DNA of 64,000 nucleotides from Macellibacteroides fermentans (GCF_013409575.1 NZ_JACCCY010000001.1:926501-990500); one strand, 5' to 3'; numbered from the stretch's first letter, positions 44,327 through 53,283 are shown. Translations and numbers: made by a program. The notes: generated by a model not told the origin, from the letters alone.

Positions 44327-45394
44327 ATGAAAAATTTCATCCTTATAGCGGGTCTGATGTTCTCTTTTTCCATGACAGCCCAGACTAAAGTGGTAAAAAT
44401 GAACGCCGTTAAGAGCAACAATTTCGGTGTTGCTTATTCGCTTCCGCTTACAACATTTACAATAGACGCTGAAGTTACTAAAATTACAAGCAAGGCCGGT
44501 CCTTATTATAAATATGCCGAGAAATACCTGGGCGTTAAAGATGTTATTACCGAAGACAAGGTAGTTTTTCAACTTGACAAGGTAACATTGGAAAACAAGG
44601 GAATTCCGGATAAGGAAAACTCGTACATGGTTGAATTTAAATCGGGTACCACAGCTCCGTTTGTCTATCTTACGGAAGAGGGTCTGATCTGTTCCATCAA
44701 TGCAGAGGTAGACGAAAGTATATTCAGTGCCGACTCTACCAAAAAGAAAAAAGTGGTTCCTGCCGGTATCAATTCCGCCTCTGTGCTTTCAGAAGAACTT
44801 CTGATGGCGGGATCTACAGCCAAACAGGCAGAAGTAGCAGCCAAACAAATCTATCGCATACGTGAAAGCCGCCTCAATATACTAACAGGCGAAGCTGATA
44901 ACCTGCCACCCGATGGCGATGCCATGAAACTGGTTATCGAACAGTTGGAACAACAGGAAAAAGCGCTCACCAACCTCTTTACCGGGGTGGTGACCAAAGA
45001 ATCGTTGCAAAAACAATTCACCATACAGCCTACCGGCAACATGGAAAAAGAAATCCTGTTCCGCTTTTCGGAACTGATGGGAATTGTGGATGCCGATAAT
45101 CTGGGAGGAGCTCCTGTATACATCAACCTTACGGCTACCGAGAAGGCTCCCGTACTGGATCCTAAAGAGGCTGAAAAGAAACTCAAAAATATGAAAGGCA
45201 TTATCTACAATCTGCCTGGCAAAGCCACAATAGAGATAAAAATGAACAACAAGACCCTGTACCAGGGAGAACACCAGGTAACACAATTTGGTAGTCAGGA
45301 GTCGCTCGCACCTTCCATGTTTGAAGACAAGAAAGCACCTGTAAAGGTTTATTTCTACCCGCAGACCGGTGCCATCAAACAGATCATTCAATAA
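44327..45394 (+). CDS. DUF4831 family protein, periplasmic
   Basis: A 355-aa member of a Bacteroidota-specific family of unknown role. It has a signal peptide (about 1-18, ending SMTAQ). Readable features: YSLPLTTFTIDAEVTKITSKAGPYYKYAEKYLG, a motif of the family near the N-terminus; a charged helical middle (ELLMAGSTAKQAEVAAKQIYRIRESRLNIL) that repeats the idea of regulated assembly; and a beta-rich end (LPGKATIEIKMNNKTLYQG). There is no lipobox. It shares a transcript with the POT transporter 25 bases downstream and has a strong promoter. Confidence 0.82.
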   Translation: MKNFILIAGLMFSFSMTAQTKVVKMNAVKSNNFGVAYSLPLTTFTIDAEVTKITSKAGPYYKYAEKYLGVKDVITEDKVVFQLDKVTLENKGIPDKENSYMVEFKSGTTAPFVYLTEEGLICSINAEVDESIFSADSTKKKKVVPAGINSASVLSEELLMAGSTAKQAEVAAKQIYRIRESRLNILTGEADNLPPDGDAMKLVIEQLEQQEKALTNLFTGVVTKESLQKQFTIQPTGNMEKEILFRFSELMGIVDADNLGGAPVYINLTATEKAPVLDPKEAEKKLKNMKGIIYNLPGKATIEIKMNNKTLYQGEHQVTQFGSQESLAPSMFEDKKAPVKVYFYPQTGAIKQIIQ

Positions 45395-45419
45395 TTATAA
45401 ACTTAATACGTAACGACGC

Positions 45420-47090
45420 ATGTTTAAAGGACATCCTAAAGGATTAATTATCGCCTCTATTGCCAATATGGGTGAACGCTTCGGCTTTTACACCATGATG
45501 GCGATCCTGTTGCTATTCTTACAGGCTAAATTCGGACTCGATCAGGTTGAGGCCGGAAGTATTTATTCTACGTTCTATTTTTTGATCTATGTACTCGCGC
45601 TGGTAGGTGGCTTTGTGGCCGACCGATGGTTGGGACTTGGAAAGACCATTTTTTCGGGTATCGTACTTATGTTTCTGGGATACATAGTTATTGCCATTCC
45701 CGGAACCGGTCTATACCCTGTATTGGGTGGATTGCTGATTATCGCTTTGGGTAACGGTTTGTTTAAAGGAAACCTGCAGGCTCTTGTTGGTAACCTGTAC
45801 GACGATCCTAAATACAGTCAGCTTCGCGACCGTGCATTCAGTATCTTCTATATGTGTATCAATATCGGTGCTATTTTTGCTCCCCACGCAGCTACGGGTA
45901 TTCGTAACTGGTGGCTAGCTCAGCACGGACTGTCTTATAACGGTGCACTGCCTAAAATGTGCCACGACCTTATCAACGGCAAACTGAGCGACACTTCTGT
46001 GATGCAGAATCTTGCCAACGAAGTAAGCGGTGGCACTGCTGTAACAGACCTTACCGTATTTGCCAATACCTACCTGGATGTATTTAACACCGGCTATCAT
46101 TTTGCATTTGCCATTGCCGCCTGTTCAATGCTTATTTCCATGTTGGTCTATACGTTTGCTAAAAAATACCTTGCACCGGGCGATGTTACTGCTGCTCAGC
46201 AGGCCACTGCCGCTGCTGCAAGTGGTGTTAAAATAGAAAAGATGCCTTGGATCGAGGAAAAGAAACGCCTTATCGCACTCGGTCTGGTATTCCTTATCGT
46301 AATTTTCTTCTGGATGTCGTTCCACCAGAACGGAGTTACACTTACTCTGTTTGCCAGAGACTACACAGAAACACATGTAGGTCCGGGAACCAGCCTTATC
46401 TTCAATATCTTCTCTCTGATGGGTATTGCAGCCGGTGTAGGTGGATTGATTGTTGCTTTCTCTAAAACCAGAATGTTGAATCGTATCATCGGCGTGATTG
46501 CCTTCGTTGCCGGTACAGCTATAGCCATCAACTTCTACAATGAATTTGTTGCTGCTAACGGATCTCCTATCTCTCCCGAAATTTTCCAATCCTTCAATCC
46601 GTTGTTTGTTGTAACACTTACACCGGTAGTGGTTGGATTCTTTGCTTGGTTGAATAAGAAAGGTATCGAGCCTTCAGCTCCCCGTAAAATCGGTATCGGT
46701 ATGTTTTTGGCTGCCGCTTCATTCCTTATCATGATTGTTGGTTCACTGGGACTGGTTGCTCCAAAAGATCTTGCCGAAGGAACAGATGCCGAACGTGCAT
46801 CGGCCTATTGGTTGATTGCCACCTATTTCTCGCTGACTATCTCCGAGCTGTTCTTAAGTCCGATGGGTATCTCCTTCGTTTCGAAGGTTGCTCCTCCCCG
46901 TTTCAAGGGACTTATGCAAGGAGGTTGGTTGTGTGCCACCGCATTGGGTAATCAGTTGCTGGTAATCGGTACAATTCTTTGGGGTAAAGCAGAAATCTGG
47001 CAGGTATGGGTATTCTTTACCGTATGCTGTATCATTTCCGGATCAATTATCTTCGCCCTGATGAAGAGACTGGAAGCAGTAGCCAAGTAA
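45420..47090 (+). CDS. POT family proton-dependent oligopeptide transporter
   Basis: A 556-aa inner-membrane symporter for di- and tripeptides, with 12-14 helices. Helix 1 has the POT proton-site motif GERFGFYTMMAILLLFL (about 14-30), a variant of the usual ExxERFxYY. LIALGNGLFKGNLQALVGNLYDD and AFSIFYMCINIGAIFAP also match the family. A long loop in the middle (about 165-205) contains PKMCHDLINGKLSDT. The C-terminal helices carry the ISELFLSPMGISFVSKVAPP signature. It is paired with the DUF4831 gene and ends in a strong terminator. Confidence 0.92.
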   Translation: MFKGHPKGLIIASIANMGERFGFYTMMAILLLFLQAKFGLDQVEAGSIYSTFYFLIYVLALVGGFVADRWLGLGKTIFSGIVLMFLGYIVIAIPGTGLYPVLGGLLIIALGNGLFKGNLQALVGNLYDDPKYSQLRDRAFSIFYMCINIGAIFAPHAATGIRNWWLAQHGLSYNGALPKMCHDLINGKLSDTSVMQNLANEVSGGTAVTDLTVFANTYLDVFNTGYHFAFAIAACSMLISMLVYTFAKKYLAPGDVTAAQQATAAAASGVKIEKMPWIEEKKRLIALGLVFLIVIFFWMSFHQNGVTLTLFARDYTETHVGPGTSLIFNIFSLMGIAAGVGGLIVAFSKTRMLNRIIGVIAFVAGTAIAINFYNEFVAANGSPISPEIFQSFNPLFVVTLTPVVVGFFAWLNKKGIEPSAPRKIGIGMFLAAASFLIMIVGSLGLVAPKDLAEGTDAERASAYWLIATYFSLTISELFLSPMGISFVSKVAPPRFKGLMQGGWLCATALGNQLLVIGTILWGKAEIWQVWVFFTVCCIISGSIIFALMKRLEAVAK

Positions 47091-47130
47091 TTCCGTTTTT
47101 TATGTGATTAAACTGTATTGCTATAACGAT

Positions 47131-47167
47131 AAAGGAGATGTTTCTGTCTGAAACATCTCCTTTTTTT
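47131..47167 (+). terminator. terminator of the DUF4831-POT operon
   Basis: AAAGGAGATGTTTC (47131-47144) pairs with GAAACATCTCCTTT (47150-47163) and is followed by T. Confidence 0.9.
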
Positions 47168-47224
47168 ATCCCTCAAATTTCCATTCCCTCTTCCCCACAG
47201 GCTTACCCTATAGAATCTGCTACG

Positions 47225-48046
47225 TCATTGAAGAATCTCTGATTTAAAAAATGAAGAAGTTCCAATAAAATACTCTTCACCGGGAGTTTGGTTATGAAAG
47301 ATATTCAAATTATATATCGAAATATTATTACTAAACAACCCTACCCACCAACTAAACTTCCCATCTATATTAAAAGGCTGTGAAGCATTTAGTTCAATCA
47401 CATAATCTCCTGGATTTACGCCACTGTATATGCGATCACTATGCACCCAGGCAGCATTAACGATACTGCTTTTATAACGAATGCCACTTAGACTGCAAGG
47501 TTCTTCTAATACATATTTGCTATTGAGATACTTAATTCTGCTACATTTTATAGGAATATTAAATACTCCTCCTTCATCAGGAATCGTAAAATCACTCATA
47601 TACTCTGACACTATTTTATATTCGTAACGAATATCAGAGCCTGCCTGAGACAAATAAAATGATGTATTGATAGTTAGATCCGGACCTGCAATTACAATAT
47701 CAATCCGATCAGCAATTGTATCTGAAACAATATTTTCATTGCATTTAATTTTTAGTCTTATTGTATTATCAATAATAACAGAATCAGAAACAGAAAAACG
47801 ATTATGTTCCGATTTAAAAACTATATCAGAAGATTTTAAGATTGTTTCTGCTTGCTCAGGCGTAATTTTCGGGATAGAAATGAGCTGTAAGATGTATTCC
47901 CTTTCCTCTCCTGTCTCAGAGAAAACATTCGTTGTATCGCCTGTCACACTTAAATCATAGCTATATACGTCATCATCGTTGTTTTTTTCACAACTAACTA
48001 GCATGATCACAGAAATAGTAAAAAGTAAATAAGCTAATATTCTCAT
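47225..48046 (-). CDS. lipoprotein, unknown function, AT-rich gene
   Basis: A 273-aa protein with a clear lipoprotein signal (MRILAYLLFTISVIMLVSC, Cys19) followed by an Asp/Asn-rich linker and a beta-rich body (SYDLSVTGDTTNVFSET; YEYKIVSEYMSDFTIPDEGGVFNIPI). It resembles BACON or Ig-like surface lipoproteins of Bacteroidales, but no named domain can be called. The gene is visibly richer in A/T than its neighbours and sits next to an 886-base gene-free AT-rich stretch, which suggests an acquired or fast-changing segment. A -7 box TACATTTG lies at 48115-48108 on the minus strand. Confidence 0.7.
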   Translation of the reverse strand: MRILAYLLFTISVIMLVSCEKNNDDDVYSYDLSVTGDTTNVFSETGEEREYILQLISIPKITPEQAETILKSSDIVFKSEHNRFSVSDSVIIDNTIRLKIKCNENIVSDTIADRIDIVIAGPDLTINTSFYLSQAGSDIRYEYKIVSEYMSDFTIPDEGGVFNIPIKCSRIKYLNSKYVLEEPCSLSGIRYKSSIVNAAWVHSDRIYSGVNPGDYVIELNASQPFNIDGKFSWWVGLFSNNISIYNLNIFHNQTPGEEYFIGTSSFFKSEILQ

Positions 48047-48270
48047 GGTTATTAATTTATTAAGGTTAGCCTTTAATTTTTTAACGAATAAATCTATCTA
48101 TTCATTACAAATGTACAGTATAATTATTACTTATAAAACATTATGCATGTTTTTATGAATAGCAATAGAAACAAAAATTTCGCATGCCACATATATAAAT
48201 TTATCCTATAGAATACTAAGCGATAACATCCTGTATATTAATAATTTCATAGGATACTTTACTATTTTCA

Positions 48271-48391
48271 CTTAAGCAAACAAATCGTTTGACATATGTC
48301 GAAATCGATTTTGACAATTGTGGTAATGCATTACGACAGTTGTCAAAATACATTTTGACAACTGTCGAACGAATACTACTCTTAAGTATTC
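48271..48391. repeat. palindromic intergenic element, copy 2
   Basis: ATTTTGACAATTGT (48308-48321) and ACAGTTGTCAAAAT (48336-48349) are inverted copies with one mismatch, around a centre containing TAATGCATTA. A third direct copy, ATTTTGACAACTGT, follows at 48352-48365. Outer arms CTTAAG-N8-TCGTTTGACA (left) and its near-complement ending TCTTAAGTATTC (right) bound it. GACATATGTC occurs inside. The right end TGTCGAACGAATA matches copy 1 at about 4439-4450. Confidence 0.62.
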
Positions 48392-48559
48392 TAATTTAGT
48401 TACAGTCATGAAAGAATTTCTTTACTTAAGAGATTCATTTATTTATAAACGGGAAATGTAAATCATCTTCACGATACTTTTCAAACCAGCAAACGGCACT
48501 GTTGTATTCAACACAAAAGGGTGAAAGTGGAGTACAACTCAAAAAAATAATACATAACA

Positions 48560-48600
48560 AATGACAGATGAAAAGGATCTGTCACTCAGCATCTGTCATT
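48560..48600. repeat. inverted repeat
   Basis: AATGACAGATG (48560-48570) and CATCTGTCATT (48590-48600) are perfect complements with a 19-base spacer, followed by related words (GATCTGTCACT, GATCTGACTGC) nearby. The role is unknown. Confidence 0.4.
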
Positions 48601-48932
48601 GTCAGAAGCCGCTTCAATAAAAGGATCTGACTGCAAAAATGATGGATGACAGATTGTTTAGTCAAAAACAGTTTTTAATTGAAACAACTAAAATAAATTC
48701 ACTAGTATTCCATTAAGATTGGGACGTTATTAAAAATAAAGAATCCGAACAGCATGCACGTTAGTATCCGAAAACTTCTTGATTTTAAGTGCTACTTCGG
48801 TGGTATGGAAATTACAAAAATTCGATTAACTTTGTAAGAGCTCATATAATAGCTTTTTGCTTGTGGAAATAAGATAAATGAGTATATATTGTTTCTTTTC
48901 AGCAAAACAATTATTTAACGAACCATTGATAT

Positions 48933-49931
48933 ATGATGAATCGAATATTCCTTCTTTCACCGTTACTGATGTTCATATTTATTTTCACCTTTTGCTCTCA
49001 AAAGGAAGATACATCTGTTTTGGAAGAAAGCAATGTACCCGACACCACAACCATCGTCTCACCGGCGCCTATTATAATCGTCATCGAAAAGGATCTGCTT
49101 TACAACGAGTATACATTGGCCGATGAATACCCTTATAAAGATACGATCCGGAGTTTCCAATGGGATAAGATACGCGACCTGTTACATCTTCTGGACTCGG
49201 TTCAGCAGCAACATAATAATTGGGCTATCCTGCAAAACTATAAGAATATGAATGGGGTAGCTCCGCTGGTCAAAGAATTCAAACGAAACGTCTACAAGCG
49301 TGTGGCTGACATGCATGGAGTAGAGCGCTTCCAATCCGTCCCCCTGTTTCATCCCGCTGATACGGTAACCGGAGAACGCTATGGGCGCGACGGCTCGCCA
49401 GTCAGATACCTCGGAGAAGAAGGCGGATTAGCCCGGGTATGCCTTTTGTCGTCAGACGAAGAGTGGCTCGTGCCCCAAAAATACGTCAAAGTAATTGGAG
49501 ACACGATCACTTTCAACCATGCCGTTTTTGTAGATCGGCACAACCAGAATATCGCCACGCTGGAAAAGGTCGGTTCCAAGTGGCTGGTACGAAGCATGAA
49601 TCCCATCACCACCGGTCTGCACCGTCCTCCATACGCGCAGGAAACTCCATTAGGAATTTTCCTTCTGCAGGAAAAGAAGCAGAAAATGATATATCATAAA
49701 GATGGGACTACCGAAACAGGAGGCTTCGCTCCCTGGGCAAGCCGTTTTACCAACGGTGCCTACCTGCATGGTGTACCCGTAAATGTACCTCGCACCACCC
49801 CGATTGAGTATAGTGCTAGTCTGGGCACAACGCCTCGTTCGCACATGTGTGTACGTAATGCCACTTCACACGCTAAATTTATATACGAATGGGCTCCGGC
49901 AGAAAAAACAGTAGTTTTTGTACTCGAATAG
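48933..49931 (+). CDS. L,D-transpeptidase (YkuD domain), probable lipoprotein
   Basis: YkuD-family enzymes make 3-3 crosslinks in peptidoglycan or attach proteins to it. The 332-aa protein has an N-terminal hydrophobic helix ending in a possible lipobox Cys21, a spacer region of unknown fold (about 30-205) with an SH3-like part (VRYLGEEGGLARVCLL), and a C-terminal YkuD domain. The active site reads YLHGVPVN (His279/Gly280) and PRSHMCVRN with catalytic Cys306; the usual motif is SHGC, so Met replaces Gly. A second in-frame ATG is one codon downstream. The next gene, 49 bases on, is another L,D-transpeptidase-type enzyme. Confidence 0.85.
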   Translation: MMNRIFLLSPLLMFIFIFTFCSQKEDTSVLEESNVPDTTTIVSPAPIIIVIEKDLLYNEYTLADEYPYKDTIRSFQWDKIRDLLHLLDSVQQQHNNWAILQNYKNMNGVAPLVKEFKRNVYKRVADMHGVERFQSVPLFHPADTVTGERYGRDGSPVRYLGEEGGLARVCLLSSDEEWLVPQKYVKVIGDTITFNHAVFVDRHNQNIATLEKVGSKWLVRSMNPITTGLHRPPYAQETPLGIFLLQEKKQKMIYHKDGTTETGGFAPWASRFTNGAYLHGVPVNVPRTTPIEYSASLGTTPRSHMCVRNATSHAKFIYEWAPAEKTVVFVLE

Positions 49932-49932
49932 G

Positions 49933-49961
49933 TTGTAGCTCAGAATAATAGTATATATTTG
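49933..49961 (+). promoter_or_regulatory. promoter of the second L,D-transpeptidase gene
   Basis: TTG (49933-49935), 18 bases, TATATTTG (49954-49961), 18 bases before the ATG at 49980. Confidence 0.6.
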
Positions 49962-49979
49962 CACTCGTAATTTTTCTTT

Positions 49980-50648
49980 ATGTATAGATTTGTATTATTT
50001 TTATTGTTATTACTGACTCCAGTTCATTTTTCCTCAACGACTTCCTGGATAGAAGCCGCCGACAACAACAAATTGTCCGGAAGTATGCAGTTGTATCTGG
50101 ATATGCAGTTGTCCGACCGGGTGAGTTTTCCGGCCTTTGAGCAAGCGCTTTCCGGTTACGAAAAGATTGCGCACCGGAAAAATATCATAACATTGATCGA
50201 TTTCACCAAACCGTCCTCGGAAGAACGTCTTTTTGTTTTGGATATGGATCAGCACTGTGTATTATATTCATCTGTTGTTTCGCACGGCAGAAACAGCGGC
50301 ACCAATTATGCCACTTCCTTCTCTAATAAGACGGGATCGTATCAAAGCTCTCTCGGATTTTATGTAACAGAAAACACCTATAACGGAAAAAACGGTTACT
50401 CCCTTATACTCGAGGGACTGGAAAAAGGATTCAACGACCGGGCTAAAGAACGCGCCATTGTGATCCACGGAGCCGCCTATTCAAATCCTTCGGTAATCGC
50501 CAATACAGGACGGTTAGGCCGCAGTCAGGGCTGCCCGGCACTACCCGAGGCAGTCAGCGCCAAAATCATCGATACCATTAAAGGCGGAAGTGTATTGTAT
50601 ATCTATGCCGGTAATTCGGAATATGCGCAGAAAAGTGAATTTCTGTAA
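49980..50648 (+). CDS. murein L,D-transpeptidase catalytic-domain protein (YkuD_2 type)
   Basis: A 222-aa secreted protein of the second YkuD subfamily. A signal peptide covers about 1-20 (cleavage site uncertain). The catalytic part has FVLDMDQHCVLYSSVVSHGRNSG (about 85-107), VIHGA (161-165) and the signature GRLGRSQGCPALP (177-189) with catalytic Cys185. It has its own promoter, so it is not simply an operon partner of the upstream enzyme. The role may be peptidoglycan crosslinking, trimming or release; substrate preference is not readable. Confidence 0.88.
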   Translation: MYRFVLFLLLLLTPVHFSSTTSWIEAADNNKLSGSMQLYLDMQLSDRVSFPAFEQALSGYEKIAHRKNIITLIDFTKPSSEERLFVLDMDQHCVLYSSVVSHGRNSGTNYATSFSNKTGSYQSSLGFYVTENTYNGKNGYSLILEGLEKGFNDRAKERAIVIHGAAYSNPSVIANTGRLGRSQGCPALPEAVSAKIIDTIKGGSVLYIYAGNSEYAQKSEFL

Positions 50649-50801
50649 CCTTGATCCCATCTTTCTACATTTATAAAATTAAAGTTTGATTTCAAACAAC
50701 ACATTTGCACTTGTGAGGGAAAGCATATTCCTTCACTAACATATTATTAAGTATAAAATTCTGACTGATCCTGAATAAAAGGGAGGGGGGTTGAGCGACT
50801 G

Positions 50802-50842
50802 AAAAAAAAGAGAGCCGCGAGATCTCACATCCGGCGACTCTC
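50802..50842 (-). terminator. tpx terminator
   Basis: On the minus strand GAGAGTCGC (50842-50834) pairs with GCGGCTCTC (50818-50810) with one wobble and is followed by TTTTTTTTC. Confidence 0.75.
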
Positions 50843-50885
50843 AACACTAACCCTTAACTTTAACCAATGAAAAACAATAATCTAA

Positions 50886-51386
50886 TTAATGTAATGAAGC
50901 TAATACAGCTTCATAATTTGGCTCAGTTGTAATTTCCGGAACTAATTCCTCGTAAACAACCTTGCCTGCTTCGTCAATTACTATAACTCCTCTTGCAAGT
51001 AAACCTTTTAGAGGGCCATCAATCAGAAGCATCCCGTACTTATCTTCAAAGCATGAACAACGAAACGCTGAAAGTGCAACTACATTTTCAATACCTTCCG
51101 TAGTACAGAAACGTCCATGCGCAAAAGGTAAATCTTTCGATACTGCCAATACCACCGTATTGCTTAAAGAAGCTACTTCTTTATTAAATCTTCTTACAGA
51201 AGCGGCACAAACCGAAGTATCCAGACTTGGAAAAACATTTAATACGACTTTTTTCCCTTTTAAATCATTCAGTGACAACTCAGACAAATCAGTTTTTACA
51301 CCTTTAAAATCTGGAGCTACTGTTCCTACTTCCGGCAGTGAACCGTTTGTGTGTACCTCAATACCTTTAAAATTTACGCTTGCCAT
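50886..51386 (-). CDS. tpx: thiol peroxidase (Tpx, atypical 2-Cys peroxiredoxin)
   Basis: Tpx reduces hydrogen peroxide and lipid peroxides using thioredoxin. The 166-aa protein has the peroxidatic Cys60 in SLDTSVCA and the resolving Cys94 in GRFCTTEGI, as in the atypical 2-Cys group. Two more Cys (110 and 112, [11 protein letters not shown]) occur where many homologues have Ser/Asn residues. It is the right length. Promoter at 51430-51461 and terminator downstream: a single-gene unit. Confidence 0.95.
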   Translation of the reverse strand: MASVNFKGIEVHTNGSLPEVGTVAPDFKGVKTDLSELSLNDLKGKKVVLNVFPSLDTSVCAASVRRFNKEVASLSNTVVLAVSKDLPFAHGRFCTTEGIENVVALSAFRCSCFEDKYGMLLIDGPLKGLLARGVIVIDEAGKVVYEELVPEITTEPNYEAVLASLH

Positions 51387-51429
51387 TCTTATAAATATTT
51401 ATTAATTATACTTACTTAAAAGCGGCTTA

Positions 51430-51461
51430 CAAATATAAGCTACTTTTTATGGATTAAACAA
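51430..51461 (-). promoter_or_regulatory. tpx promoter
   Basis: On the minus strand TTG (51461-51459), 21 bases, TATATTTG (51437-51430), 44 bases before the ATG. Confidence 0.5.
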
Positions 51462-51500
51462 GTAATAACACCCAAAGTTGCCATATTTAACATTTTTTAA

Positions 51501-51533
51501 TTGGTTTTACCCATTTCATAATCCCTATATTTG
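51501..51533 (+). promoter_or_regulatory. rmuC promoter
   Basis: TATATTTG (51526-51533) lies 17 bases before the ATG at 51550, with TTG at 51501-51503 at a rather long 22-base spacing. Confidence 0.45.
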
Positions 51534-51549
51534 TAAAAAAATTAAAAAG

Positions 51550-52821
51550 ATGATAGATATTGTACTGATTACGCTACTCCTCCTTATCTTGATTGTGCTT
51601 ATTTACCGCACCCGAAAAGAGAACCAGAAAGTTGAATATGAAAGAATTAGTACTGAAATGCAACGATCGTTCGAACGGATTGAGCGCAATTTCAGAGAAG
51701 ATTTCAAGTTGAACAGGGAAGAAAGCCGGGCCGTAAGCAAAGACCTCCGCGAAGAGCTATCGGTTAATATGGAAATATTCCGTAAAGCGTTCGAACAGGG
51801 GATACAATCTTTTAATCAGTTGCAACGTGAAAAATTTGCTCAGCTGGACGAACAGCAACAGCGAATGATTACAAATACAGAAAAGCGGTTGGAAGAAATA
51901 CGTGTGACTGTCGACGAAAAACTACAGAAAACATTGAATGAACGTATCGGACAGTCCTTTCGTATGGTTTCAGAACAATTGGAGAGTGTACAGAAAGGAT
52001 TGGGCGAGATGCAGACACTGGCCCAGGATGTAGGTGGATTGAAAAGGGTGCTCAGTAATGTTAAGACACGGGGAAACATTGGCGAAATACAGTTAAGTAT
52101 GTTGCTTGAACAGTTGCTTGCTCCCGAACAATATGACGCCAATGTGCGCACGGTGAAGGGCTCGTCGGACGTGGTGGAGTTTGCAGTCAAGCTTCCGGGG
52201 AAAGATGATACGAGGGATTTCGTTTACCTGCCCATTGATGCCAAATTCCCGAAGGATGTGTACGAGCAACTTCTTAATGCTTATGACTCGTCGGATACCC
52301 AAGCCATTGATGCTGCCGGGAAGGCATTGGAGAGCACCATTCGGAAAATGGCAAAAGATATTTCGGACAAATACCTCGCTCCTCCGGCTACCACCGATTT
52401 CGGGATTATGTTCCTACCCTTCGAAGGCATTTATGCCGAAGTGGTACGGCGTTCTTCCTTGTTGGAGGAACTTCAACGTACATACAAGGTGGTGGTTACG
52501 GGGCCTACCACTCTGGCGGCCATTCTAAATAGTCTGCAAATGGGATTCCGCACGCTGGCCATTCAGAAGCACTCGGGCGAGGTGTGGACTATTTTAGGGG
52601 CTGTTAAAAAGGAATTCGAAAAAGTTGGCGGTATGTTGGAAAAGGCTCAAAAGAACATTCAGGCAGCCAACGGACAACTGGACGAAGTGTTGGGAACCCG
52701 TACAAGGGCGATACAGCGCAAATTGAAAGATGTAGATTCGTTGGGGGATGCCGAAGCAAGAGCCATCATCCCGGAGATAGGTGCATTACACAAGGATGAA
52801 GAAATAGAAGAATATAAATAG
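51550..52821 (+). CDS. rmuC: DNA recombination protein RmuC homologue
   Basis: RmuC-family proteins limit DNA inversion and rearrangement between repeats; the fold contains a nuclease-like core. The 423-aa protein starts at the ATG at 51550 (MIDIVLITLL), just after the -7 box, with an N-terminal transmembrane helix (about 3-18), a long coiled coil (about 25-165) and the RmuC core: TRGNIGEIQLSMLLEQLLAP, VYLPIDAKFPKDVYEQLL (DAKFP is the conserved acidic/lysine segment) and VTGPTTLAAILNSLQMGFRTLAIQK. A start further upstream would include the promoter. The length is normal. Confidence 0.94.
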   Translation: MIDIVLITLLLLILIVLIYRTRKENQKVEYERISTEMQRSFERIERNFREDFKLNREESRAVSKDLREELSVNMEIFRKAFEQGIQSFNQLQREKFAQLDEQQQRMITNTEKRLEEIRVTVDEKLQKTLNERIGQSFRMVSEQLESVQKGLGEMQTLAQDVGGLKRVLSNVKTRGNIGEIQLSMLLEQLLAPEQYDANVRTVKGSSDVVEFAVKLPGKDDTRDFVYLPIDAKFPKDVYEQLLNAYDSSDTQAIDAAGKALESTIRKMAKDISDKYLAPPATTDFGIMFLPFEGIYAEVVRRSSLLEELQRTYKVVVTGPTTLAAILNSLQMGFRTLAIQKHSGEVWTILGAVKKEFEKVGGMLEKAQKNIQAANGQLDEVLGTRTRAIQRKLKDVDSLGDAEARAIIPEIGALHKDEEIEEYK

Positions 52822-52845
52822 GTTACATTATAATAGATAAAGATT

Positions 52846-53235
52846 ATGAACAGGACAGAAGACTTTGGGTATATCACCCCGGTTTATACAGGAGCTGTAA
52901 AAAGATATTGTCAGACATTGGATCTGAAAAATGATCCGGAACTGATTAAAACATACAGACATTGGCACAGTAAAGAGCATATCTGGCCGGAAATACCCAA
53001 AGGCATCCGCGAGGTGGGCATACTCAATATGGAGATCTATTTATTGGGAAACCGTCTGTTTATGATTGTGGAAACTCCGGCCGACTTTGACTGGGACAGT
53101 GCTTTCGGCAGATTGGCGACACTGGAGAGGCAAGCCGAATGGGAAGCCTTTGTAGACAAATTCCAACAAAGTGAAGCGGGTGCTGCCTCGGATGAGAAGT
53201 GGCAACGCATGGAACAGATTTTTCAATTGCCCTGA
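52846..53235 (+). CDS. rhaM: L-rhamnose mutarotase family protein
   Basis: Members interconvert the alpha and beta forms of L-rhamnose (some act on fucose). The 129-aa protein has RYCQTLDLKNDPELIKTYRHWHSKEHIWPEIPKGIREVGILNMEIYL (in segments about 20-66), the family core with the conserved His residues, then FMIVETPADFDWD. There is no rhamnose isomerase or kinase next door; it sits between rmuC (24 bases) and the YfcC transporter (48 bases), which may be one transcript. Sugar specificity is therefore uncertain. Confidence 0.85.
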   Translation: MNRTEDFGYITPVYTGAVKRYCQTLDLKNDPELIKTYRHWHSKEHIWPEIPKGIREVGILNMEIYLLGNRLFMIVETPADFDWDSAFGRLATLERQAEWEAFVDKFQQSEAGAASDEKWQRMEQIFQLP

Positions 53236-53283
53236 GTTTAGAAATAACCTGAAGCATTGCCTTTTTAATAAAATTACATTCGC

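Larger units (their letters stand above)
48047..48932. other. AT-rich gene-free interval
   Basis: There is no convincing coding frame. It holds palindromic element copy 2 (48271-48391), an 11-bp inverted repeat (48560-48570 and 48590-48600), and near its right end the -7 box TAACTTTG (48827-48834) for the downstream transpeptidase. No RNA gene was recognised. Confidence 0.6.

Noticed and set aside
48878-49126. 82-codon open frame overlapping the start of the first L,D-transpeptidase
   Set aside because: It overlaps the real gene in another frame and has no conserved features.
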